From: Draconibacterium sp.
Lineage (GTDB): Bacteria; Bacteroidota; Bacteroidia; Bacteroidales; Prolixibacteraceae
DNA: 16,628 bases
Assembly: GCA_030595485.1 (NCBI GenBank)
Contig: JAUVDE010000022.1
Coordinates: 1 to 16,628 of the forward strand
Reading direction: 5' to 3'
This document shows positions 7,043-13,847 of the stretch, piece by piece. The translations under genes were made by a program, and so were the position numbers. A model generated the notes under the pieces. That model was not told where the DNA came from. It made no database searches and saw nothing but the letters and a program-made list of their open reading frames with translations. The stretch's first letter is position 1, and each line of letters begins with the position of its first letter.

Positions 7043-8824
7043 ATGACTAACAGATTAATAGGAAGACTACCCAAAGTAGGAATTCGTCCGGTAATAGACG
7101 GACGTGAAAGAGGTGTGCGCGAATCGCTTGAAGTGCAAACTATGAATATGGCAAAAAATGCCGCGAAATTAATTGAGGAGAATTTACGTTTTCCGAGTGG
7201 TGAAAAAGTGGAGTGTGTAATAGCTGACACAACCATTGGTGGTGTTGCCGAAGCTGCTGCTTGTGCCGATAAATTTGAAAGAGAAGGAGTGGGTGTTTCA
7301 TTAACTGTTACTCCTTGTTGGTGTTACGGAACCGAAGTTATGGATTCAACTCCGATTATACCTAAAGCAGTTTGGGGCTTTAACGGAACCGAGCGTCCGG
7401 GAGCTGTATATTTGGCAGCCGCATTGGCAGGTTATACACAAAAAGGTTTACCTGCCTTTGGAATTTATGGTCGTGATGTGCAAGATGCCGGCGATGAAAC
7501 GATTCCTGAAGATGTAAAAGAAAAAGTGATGCGTTTTGTGAAAGCAGCTTTGGCTGTGGCTCAAATGAAAGGGAAATCATATTTGTCATTGGGTTATACC
7601 TCAATGGGAATTGCAGGTTCGATGGTTAATCCCGACTTTTTTCAGGAGTATTTAGGAATGCGAACCGAGTTTGTCGATATGGTAGAAGTTAAGCGCCGTT
7701 TAGACGAAGAGATTTACGATAAGGCCGAATATGAAAAAGCTTTAGCCTGGACAAAAGAGAATGATATTGAAGGTGATGATTACAATGCAAAAGACGAACA
7801 ATCGGATCGAGAAAGAAAAGATTGGGAATGGACTGTAGTTGTGAAAATGACATTGATTATGCGCGACCTAATGATTGGCAATCCGAAATTGAAGGAAGCC
7901 GGTTTTGGTGAAGAAGCGCATGGGCACAATGCCATTGCAGGAGGTTTTCAGGGACAGCGACAATGGACTGATTATTATCCGAATGGTGATTTTGCAGAAA
8001 CAATATTAAATACGTCGTTCGACTGGAATGGAATTCGTCAAGCCTTTGTATTTGCTACCGAAAATGATAGTTTAAATGCAGTGCCAATGTTGTTTGGGCA
8101 CTTGTTAACAAATACCGCTCAAATATTCTCCGATGTACGTACTTACTGGAGTCCGGATTCAGTGAAGCGTGTTACCGGAAAAGAACTAACAGGTTTGGCA
8201 AAAGATGGAATTATTCATTTGATTAATTCTGGATCGACTACAATGGACGCTACGGCACAGCAAAAAGATGCTGACGGAAATCCAGTGATGAAACCATTTT
8301 GGGAAGTTACCGAAGAAGATGCTGCTGCTTGTTTGAAAAATACAAATTTCTGCCCGGCTGATAGAGGCTATTTCCGAGGCGGTGGTTTCTCGAGCCAGTT
8401 TAAAACCGAAGGTGAAATGCCGGTAACCATGAGCCGTATTAATTTGGTGAAAGGTTTAGGGCCGGTTCTTCAAATTGCTGAAGGTTTTACGGTTGAATTG
8501 GAAGATGATGTTCATAAAGTACTTGACGAACGCACAAATCCAACCTGGCCAACAACTTGGTTTGTACCAAAATTAACGGGTGCTGGTGCGTTTAAAGACG
8601 TGTATTCGGTAATGGCTAACTGGGGTGCCAACCACGGTGCAATTTCATATGGGCACATCGGAGCCGATTTAATTACATTGGCATCAATTTTACGTATTCC
8701 GGTTTGTATGCATAATGTTTGCGAAGATAAAATCTTCCGTCCAAGTGCATGGGCCGGTTTTGGAGAGAATAAGGAAGGTTCGGATTATCGCGCTTGCGAG
8801 AGTTTTGGACCTTTGTATAAATAG
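7043..8824 (+). CDS. fucI: L-fucose isomerase
   Basis: Cytoplasmic ketol-isomerase converting L-fucose to L-fuculose (also D-arabinose to D-ribulose), Mn2+-dependent. The 593 residues match E. coli FucI (591) from end to end as remembered: KVGIRPVIDGRERGVRESLE near the start, TPCWCYG at about 90-96, WGFNGTERPGAVYLAAALA at 111-129, GFQGQRQWTD at 301-310 and DYRACESFGPLYK at the C terminus. The metal ligands fall at a constant offset of three from E. coli: E340 in ATENDS, D364 in SDVRTYW and H531 in ANHG. All are present, so the enzyme should be active. It is followed by its own terminator, so it is at least partly transcribed apart from the downstream regulator operon. The neighbouring GntR-type regulator supports a fucose-type role. 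Kinase, aldolase and permease genes are not in the window. Confidence 0.97.
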   Translation: MTNRLIGRLPKVGIRPVIDGRERGVRESLEVQTMNMAKNAAKLIEENLRFPSGEKVECVIADTTIGGVAEAAACADKFEREGVGVSLTVTPCWCYGTEVMDSTPIIPKAVWGFNGTERPGAVYLAAALAGYTQKGLPAFGIYGRDVQDAGDETIPEDVKEKVMRFVKAALAVAQMKGKSYLSLGYTSMGIAGSMVNPDFFQEYLGMRTEFVDMVEVKRRLDEEIYDKAEYEKALAWTKENDIEGDDYNAKDEQSDRERKDWEWTVVVKMTLIMRDLMIGNPKLKEAGFGEEAHGHNAIAGGFQGQRQWTDYYPNGDFAETILNTSFDWNGIRQAFVFATENDSLNAVPMLFGHLLTNTAQIFSDVRTYWSPDSVKRVTGKELTGLAKDGIIHLINSGSTTMDATAQQKDADGNPVMKPFWEVTEEDAAACLKNTNFCPADRGYFRGGGFSSQFKTEGEMPVTMSRINLVKGLGPVLQIAEGFTVELEDDVHKVLDERTNPTWPTTWFVPKLTGAGAFKDVYSVMANWGANHGAISYGHIGADLITLASILRIPVCMHNVCEDKIFRPSAWAGFGENKEGSDYRACESFGPLYK

Positions 8825-8841
8825 TTTATAATGGTTAATGG

Positions 8842-8878
8842 TGGCTTCCTGTTTTATAAATAGGAAGCTACTTTTTTA
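8842..8878 (+). terminator. Intrinsic terminator after fucI
   Basis: GCTTCCT and AGGAAGC (within 8844-8868) form a 7-bp stem, extendable by a G-T and a T-A pair, with an 11-base loop. A T run follows at 8872-8877. It lies about 18 bases after the fucI stop codon. Confidence 0.8.
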
Positions 8879-8891
8879 TAAGCAGAGTTCG

Positions 8892-8928
8892 ATTCATTTG
8901 AGCATAAATGTGATGTGATAAAATGAAT
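8892..8928. repeat. 8-bp inverted repeat upstream of the lipoprotein-regulator-GH78 operon
   Basis: ATTCATTT (8892-8899) and AAATGAAT (8921-8928) are exact inverted repeats separated by 21 bases. They could be two half-sites of a regulator or a hairpin in a leader, but in such AT-rich sequence an 8-bp match could be chance. Confidence 0.25.
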
Positions 8929-8941
8929 TGTTACTTTTAAG

Positions 8942-8954
8942 CAGTATCATACTG
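8942..8954. promoter_or_regulatory. Candidate operator, perfect 13-bp palindrome
   Basis: CAGTATCATACTG is a perfect 6-1-6 palindrome 15 bases before the ATG at 8970. Its core GTAT-C-ATAC resembles the GT..TA..AC type half-sites bound by many GntR-family regulators. A possible -7 element (TTACTTTTA at 8931-8939) lies just upstream, so a bound protein would block transcription. The second gene of this operon encodes a GntR-type regulator, so autoregulation is the natural guess. The heptamer AGTATCA recurs upstream of fucI at 7015-7021. Confidence 0.45.
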
Positions 8955-8969
8955 AATGAATAATTAATC

Positions 8970-10211
8970 ATGCAAAAACATTTAACCAAATCTTTAAAAT
9001 CAGGCCTGTTTATTGTGGCCCTATTCGTAATTATTTCGTGTACTACGAAACCCAAAACTTCACAAAAAATGGAAACAGCTAAAAAAGGAACTTATGGTTA
9101 CGATATAGAATTTTTGAAGAAACACACCAATCCGGTTGAACTTAAAAGCGGTGATGCCCGTATTGTAATTTCTCCTGAATTTCAGGGGCGAGTGATGACC
9201 AGCACGGCTGGAGGAAATAATGGTTTAAGTTACGGATGGATTAATCACGATTTAATTGAGTCGGGCGAAGTTCTACCGCAAATAAATCCTGTTGGTGGCG
9301 AAGAACGTTTTTGGTTGGGACCCGAGGGTGGACAGTTTTCTATATTCTTTAAAAATGGTAGCGACTTTGATTTTGCCGATTGGTCGACACCTGCAAGTAT
9401 CGATAGTGAGGGCTTTGAACTGCTTAGTCAGAATGAAAATACCGCCGAGTTTTCTAAGTCGATAGAATTGGTGAATTACAGCAATTTCAAATTCAATTTA
9501 GACGTTTCTCGAAAGGTGAGTTTGCTTGATGATTCTTCTATTCAAAAGAAGTTGGAGATTAACTATTCCGAAGCAATAAACACAGTCGCCTATGAAACCG
9601 TTAATCAATTAAAAAATAGCGGAGACGCCGATTGGAAAAAGGAAACCGGATTGTTGTCGATTTGGTTGTTGGGTATGTTTAACCCATCGGATGAAGTAAC
9701 TATTTTTGTACCTTATAAAACGGATGTCGAGTCGGATTACATTGTGAAAGATGATTATTTTGGTTCGATACCCGCCGACAGGTTAGTGGTTAAAGAAGGG
9801 ATGATATTCTTTAAAGGTGATGGAAAACAACGCGGTAAAATTGGAATATTACCACAACGTGCCTTACCTGTTTTAGGAAGTTACGATGCTATTAATAAAG
9901 TTTTAACTGTTTTGAAATGTGAAATTCCGGAAGGAGTAAACGATTATGTAAATTCAGCCTGGGAAATGCAGGAGTTTCCTTACAAAGGAGATGCAATAAA
10001 TTCATACAATGATGGGCCGCTGGATGATGGTAGCCAAATGGGACCATTTTACGAGCTAGAAACTTCATCGCCAGCACTGAAACTGAAAGCTGGAGAATCG
10101 GCTAGCTACGAACAAATAACGATGCACTTCGAAGGCTCGGAAAAAGATTTGGATGAAATTTGCCAACAAATATTTAAAGTAAGTTTATCTGAAATAAAAG
10201 CAGCTTTTTAA
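8970..10211 (+). CDS. DUF6786-like lipoprotein with mutarotase-like fold (predicted)
   Basis: The 413-residue protein has a type II signal peptide: basic N terminus, hydrophobic core and lipobox IISC with the acylated cysteine C24. It is therefore a lipoprotein of the periplasm or outer membrane. The body is beta-rich. It includes GRVMTSTAGG at about 74-83, GLSYGWINHDLIESGEV, then GGEERFWLGPEGGQFSIFF at about 110-128. This matches the Bacteroidota family I know as DUF6786, whose members resemble galactose-mutarotase (aldose 1-epimerase) sandwiches. I cannot point to an intact epimerase His/Glu pair, so sugar binding or mutarotation is inference. The stop codon overlaps the next ATG by one base (TAATG), which couples it to the regulator. 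It may handle the sugar released by the GH78 enzyme encoded two genes later. Confidence 0.7.
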   Translation: MQKHLTKSLKSGLFIVALFVIISCTTKPKTSQKMETAKKGTYGYDIEFLKKHTNPVELKSGDARIVISPEFQGRVMTSTAGGNNGLSYGWINHDLIESGEVLPQINPVGGEERFWLGPEGGQFSIFFKNGSDFDFADWSTPASIDSEGFELLSQNENTAEFSKSIELVNYSNFKFNLDVSRKVSLLDDSSIQKKLEINYSEAINTVAYETVNQLKNSGDADWKKETGLLSIWLLGMFNPSDEVTIFVPYKTDVESDYIVKDDYFGSIPADRLVVKEGMIFFKGDGKQRGKIGILPQRALPVLGSYDAINKVLTVLKCEIPEGVNDYVNSAWEMQEFPYKGDAINSYNDGPLDDGSQMGPFYELETSSPALKLKAGESASYEQITMHFEGSEKDLDEICQQIFKVSLSEIKAAF

Positions 10212-11206
10212 TGCCGGAATTACCTTTCAAATTATCAGAAACGGGGCATACCAAATTGCAGCAATTGGTGAATTCAATTAATGAAGCCATTAGTGCTGGT
10301 GAACTTAAAATTGGCGATGCTTTGCCATCGGTAAATTTGTTAAGTAAAAGCAGTGGTTTTTCGCGCGATACCGTATTTAAAGCCTACAATATTTTAAAAG
10401 AACGAAATGTAATTGAGTCGGCTCCGCAAAAAGGTTATTTTGTAGCCAACGAGACGTTTAAAGTGTTTATGTTACTCGATGATTTTAGTGCTTTTAAAGA
10501 ACAATTATACCAATCGTTTCGGCAGAATTTACCCAACTCGTATTCGGTTGATTTGTTATTCCATCATTATAATCCCGAAGTTTTTCAACAACTCGTACAA
10601 AATAGTTTGGGGCGTTACAGTTTGTATGTGATAATGAATATTGAACACAAAACTATTCACCCGATTCTGGAGAAAATTGATACGAACAAATTGCTTGTGT
10701 TGGACATGGGAAACCCGGAGAAAGGGAAAATGAACTTTCTTTTACAGAATTTTAATGAATCGGTAAAACGATGTCTGGAAGAAGGCCGCGAAAGATTGAT
10801 AAAGTACAATGAACTGATTTTGGTTTATGCTGAAAACAATACGCCACATCCGGTTGAAACGGTTACAGCTGTTCAATGTTTTTGCAAAAAGAATAAGCTC
10901 GCATTTCGAATAACCAGTAAGGTAAATGCTTCGGAAATAGAAAAAGGACAAGCCTATTTTGTTATTCGTGATAATGATTTGGTGGAAGTGATTAAAACCT
11001 GTAGAAACAACAAGTTTGAATTAGGAAAAGATGTTGGAGTATTATCGTACAACGATACTCCGATGAAACAAATTGTTGGTGGTGGAGTTAGTGTTCTTTC
11101 CATTGATTTTGAGAAAATGGGCAAACAAGCAGCTGAATTTGTAAAAACCAAACAAAAAATTGCGCAAATACTTCCAACTTCATTACTTTTAAGGGATTCA
11201 TTGTAA
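10211..11206 (+). CDS. GntR-family transcriptional regulator with LacI-type sugar-sensing domain
   Basis: The N-terminal winged helix-turn-helix (about 12-78) has the GntR layout: LVNSINEAISAGELKIGDALPS, then the recognition region SGFSRDTVFKAYNILKERNV and the wing GYFVAN. The remainder (about 83-325) is a periplasmic-binding-protein-like domain of LacI type, with KVFMLLDDFSAF at its start and DVGVLSYNDTPMKQIVGGGVSVLSIDF near the end, as in LacI-family effector domains. The chimaeric architecture is the same as in the Bacteroides fucose regulator FucR, which is encoded beside fucI. Together with fucI 1.4 kb upstream, that makes a fucose-type effector likely, though rhamnose or another deoxysugar is possible given the GH78 gene. 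It overlaps the lipoprotein gene by one base and lies 10 bases before the GH78 gene. Confidence 0.9.
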   Translation: MPELPFKLSETGHTKLQQLVNSINEAISAGELKIGDALPSVNLLSKSSGFSRDTVFKAYNILKERNVIESAPQKGYFVANETFKVFMLLDDFSAFKEQLYQSFRQNLPNSYSVDLLFHHYNPEVFQQLVQNSLGRYSLYVIMNIEHKTIHPILEKIDTNKLLVLDMGNPEKGKMNFLLQNFNESVKRCLEEGRERLIKYNELILVYAENNTPHPVETVTAVQCFCKKNKLAFRITSKVNASEIEKGQAYFVIRDNDLVEVIKTCRNNKFELGKDVGVLSYNDTPMKQIVGGGVSVLSIDFEKMGKQAAEFVKTKQKIAQILPTSLLLRDSL

Positions 11207-11216
11207 TCCAACCTAA

Positions 11217-13637
11217 ATGAACCGGCTTTATCTTCTCTTACTAATTATTACTGCCTTTTCGTGTACTCAAAATCATTCTAACTTTAGCGAAAAAATCACG
11301 CTCGAGAATTCCCTATGGATTAGCGATAGCAAACCACTTCCAAGCACCGATTCACTATTTTATCTTGATGATCATTCTCCACTTTTTCGAAAGGAATTTG
11401 TAATGGAAGATAAGATAAAATCAGCCAAACTATTAATAACTGCTGCCGGTTATTACAATGCTTTTATAAATGGTAAACGAATCGGAAATGAAGAGCTTTC
11501 TCCAACATGGACAGATTACAGCAAACGAATTTATTATTCGGAATACGATATTTCTGACGAAATTCGAAAGGGAAATAATTGTCTTGGAGTTACTCTAGGA
11601 AATGGTTTTTATAATCTTCTTCCGCTTCGAATGTGGGGGCGTAGAAATTTAAGAGATGTACTTCCTGTTGGCAGGCCGATGTTTATTGCCAAACTAATAA
11701 TTACCTATAAGAATGGAAAAACAAAAGAGTTTATTACTGATGATAGTTGGAAATTCGCTTATGGGCCAGTAACAAAAAACAGTATTTATCTAGGCGTAGT
11801 TTACGATTCACGAAAAGAAATTGAGGATTGGCACTCTTTGAATTTTGATGATGCAACGTGGAAAAACGCTACAATTAAAAACGGTCCTGGTGGAGAATTG
11901 CAAAAGGCATTTTTTCCATCTATTCAGGTAACCGAAAAGATAAAACCCATAAATATTACCACCCCTGAAAACGGTACTTATGTTGTCGATATGGGCGTAA
12001 ATTTTACCGGCACTTATAAAATCAAATTGACTGGCGAAAAGGATGATACTGTTAATTTTCGTTTTGGTGAAAGGATTTATGAAGATGGTACTTTAAACCC
12101 AATGACAACAGTTTGCGGACAAATTAAAAAGAAAGGAGCCGGTGGCCCCGGAGCTCCCGATATTGCCTGGCAAACTGATAGTTATATTTTCAAGGACGAT
12201 GCAGAAGTTTGGTATCAACCCGAATTTACTTTTCATACTTATCGGTACATGGAGATTTCGGGAGCAAGAAATAAACCACAAATTTCAGATATTGAAGGAT
12301 TAATGATTCATTCGGATGTAAAAAGAGAGAATGAGTTTCAGTGTTCTTCCGAACTTTTAAATTCAATTCAGGAAGCTACCGAACAAACTTTTCTTTCGAA
12401 TTTAGTTGGTGTTCAATCCGATTGTGCAGCTCGTGAGAAGTTTGGTTATGGGGGAGACTTAAATGCCACCAGCGAATCATTTATTTACAACTTCGATATG
12501 CAGCAGTTTTATCGAAAAACAATTTACGATTGGCTCGATGCTGTAAATGATTCAGGATTTGTTGATACTGCTCCATTTGTTGGGATTCAATACTGTGGAA
12601 TTAGTTGGGAGTCGGCTGTACTTACCACTCAATATTATTTATACCTCTATTACAACGACACCGACATTATTAAAGAACTTTATGAATTTGATAAAAAGTG
12701 GATGGAAAAAGTGGCCCGCATTCATCCCAATAAAATTGTGGCGAGTGGTTTAAGCGACCACGAATCGATGGAGCCCGTTCCGGTTGAATTAACGGGAACT
12801 TGTCATTATCTTCAGTGCGCTAAAATTATGGCCGAATTTGCCAAAGTAATGAACGATGATGAAGCGAATCAGAAATACAATGAGCTTGCCGAAGAACTAA
12901 AAGAATTAATAAAGGAGCGATTTTGGGATACACCGATTAAGGAAGAAATAAACAAACAAACCTTATATTCAGCTTTGTTTTACCACGATATTTTGCCGAA
13001 AGATGGAATTAAAGCTTTATCAGACTCTCTTTTAATGGCATTAAAGAACGGTCCTTCAGGACATTTAAATACCGGTATTTTCGGAACAAAGTACATGTTA
13101 GAAGCGCTTTCCGAATCAGGCAATTCAAAATCTGTTTTTAATGTAGTAAACAGCACTGCTTATCCGGGTTGGGGGTTTATGATAGATAAAGGCGCAACAA
13201 CGATTTGGGAAACCTGGAAAGAAAGTGACAATACTTATTCAAACTGTCATCCGATGTTTGGTACGGTTACCGAATGGTTTTACCGGTGGTTGGGAGGCAT
13301 TAAGCCAAATTCTGAATATCCGGGATTTCAACAGTTTGTATTGTCTCCATTTATCCCCGATGATTTGGAATATGTAAATTGTAAGTATCAATCTCCCTTT
13401 GGTGAAATTATTTCGAACTGGAAAAAAACGAATGTTGGAATGATAGTTTTTGAAATTAAAATTCCGAAGGAAAGCAGTGCCAAATTCCAACTGTATTCTA
13501 ACGAGTTAACCAATATTGCTATCAAGAATGTAGAAACCGGGAAAAGTATTAAAACTACCGATGGTGTTTTTAAAGAAGAGGGAATAATGTTTAACGCTGG
13601 ACATTATACTATTTCTGGAATTATGGCTGTAGAGTAA
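11217..13637 (+). CDS. GH78-family glycoside hydrolase (alpha-L-rhamnosidase-like) lipoprotein
   Basis: The 806-residue exported enzyme has a lipoprotein signal peptide with lipobox AFSC and acylated C16. The domain order is that of the rhamnosidase family. The N-terminal carbohydrate-binding sandwich at about 65-230 contains FINGKRIGNEELSPTWTDYS. A concanavalin-like domain follows at about 240-350 (DMGVNFTGTY). The six-hairpin (alpha/alpha)6 barrel spans about 370-690, and a C-terminal beta domain about 700-780. The acid-side loop is SDCAAREKFGYGGD at 401-414, with D402 and the likely general acid E407. The base-side motif is GATTIWETW at 659-667 with E665. Most characterised members have DCPQRE or DCPTRE followed by GWTGD, so CAARE and GYGGD mark a different subgroup. 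The expected activity is exo-hydrolysis of alpha-L-rhamnosides, but the subgroup and the fucI context leave the sugar open. It is the last gene of the operon. Confidence 0.9.
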   Translation: MNRLYLLLLIITAFSCTQNHSNFSEKITLENSLWISDSKPLPSTDSLFYLDDHSPLFRKEFVMEDKIKSAKLLITAAGYYNAFINGKRIGNEELSPTWTDYSKRIYYSEYDISDEIRKGNNCLGVTLGNGFYNLLPLRMWGRRNLRDVLPVGRPMFIAKLIITYKNGKTKEFITDDSWKFAYGPVTKNSIYLGVVYDSRKEIEDWHSLNFDDATWKNATIKNGPGGELQKAFFPSIQVTEKIKPINITTPENGTYVVDMGVNFTGTYKIKLTGEKDDTVNFRFGERIYEDGTLNPMTTVCGQIKKKGAGGPGAPDIAWQTDSYIFKDDAEVWYQPEFTFHTYRYMEISGARNKPQISDIEGLMIHSDVKRENEFQCSSELLNSIQEATEQTFLSNLVGVQSDCAAREKFGYGGDLNATSESFIYNFDMQQFYRKTIYDWLDAVNDSGFVDTAPFVGIQYCGISWESAVLTTQYYLYLYYNDTDIIKELYEFDKKWMEKVARIHPNKIVASGLSDHESMEPVPVELTGTCHYLQCAKIMAEFAKVMNDDEANQKYNELAEELKELIKERFWDTPIKEEINKQTLYSALFYHDILPKDGIKALSDSLLMALKNGPSGHLNTGIFGTKYMLEALSESGNSKSVFNVVNSTAYPGWGFMIDKGATTIWETWKESDNTYSNCHPMFGTVTEWFYRWLGGIKPNSEYPGFQQFVLSPFIPDDLEYVNCKYQSPFGEIISNWKKTNVGMIVFEIKIPKESSAKFQLYSNELTNIAIKNVETGKSIKTTDGVFKEEGIMFNAGHYTISGIMAVE

Positions 13638-13640
13638 AAA

Positions 13641-13666
13641 GATGCTGAAACAAGTTCAGCATGACG
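13641..13666 (-). repeat. REP-like palindromic repeat, CTGAA type, copy 1
   Basis: ATGCTGAA (13642-13649) and TTCAGCAT (13655-13662) form a perfect 8-bp stem with a 5-base loop. On the minus strand the unit starts CGTCA and ends CATC. It lies 3 bases after the GH78 stop codon. No T run follows, so it is not a standard intrinsic terminator, although a hairpin here could protect the mRNA 3' end. Confidence 0.75.
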
Positions 13667-13698
13667 ATAAAACAAAGTTATGCTTTGGTTTGATAGAA

Positions 13699-13724
13699 CG
13701 TCACCCTGAACTTGATTCAGGGTC
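13699..13724 (+). repeat. REP-like palindromic repeat, CTGAA type, copy 2 (inverted)
   Basis: ACCCTGAA (13703-13710) and TTCAGGGT (13716-13723) form a perfect 8-bp stem with loop CTTGA. It is in the opposite orientation to copy 1, and the CGTCA heads face each other across 32 bases. Differences between the copies inside the stem (TG versus CC, with CA versus GG) occur as paired changes, which keeps the hairpin intact. Confidence 0.75.
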
Positions 13725-13773
13725 TAAAAAATAAAAACTTACACAAAATGAATAAACTAACTTTTCTTCTAAG

Positions 13774-13827
13774 CTATAAAAAAAGAACCATTCTTCATCT
13801 GTTTCATGTCAGAGAGAACGGTTCTTT
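13774..13827 (-). terminator. Intrinsic terminator of gnd
   Basis: AAAGAACC (13782-13789) pairs with GGTTCTTT (13820-13827). After one A-C mismatch the stem continues with TTCTT (13791-13795) against GAGAA (13814-13818). On the minus strand the hairpin is followed by a long T tract (complement of the A run at 13778-13784). It starts about 20 bases beyond the gnd stop codon. Read on the plus strand it ends TTTAATT, so it could weakly stop read-through from the GH78 operon too. Confidence 0.8.
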
Positions 13828-13847
13828 AATTCGTTGAGATTATAGTT

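Noticed and set aside
205..13637. The window as a polysaccharide utilisation locus.
   Set aside because: No SusC/SusD pair is present. The DUF5686 protein shares only the regulatory-like front domain, and GH20 and GH78 are in separate, differently oriented units.
13699..13730. The second CTGAA hairpin as an intrinsic terminator for the GH78 operon.
   Set aside because: The stem is followed by TCTAAAAAATAAAA, with no T tract on the plus strand. On the minus strand the T-rich part lies before the hairpin, not after it.
13748..13837. A 29-codon open frame on the plus strand starting MNKLTFLLSYKKR.
   Set aside because: It lies across the gnd terminator hairpin, has no homology that I recognise and no start context. 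The open frame is explained by the inverted-repeat composition.
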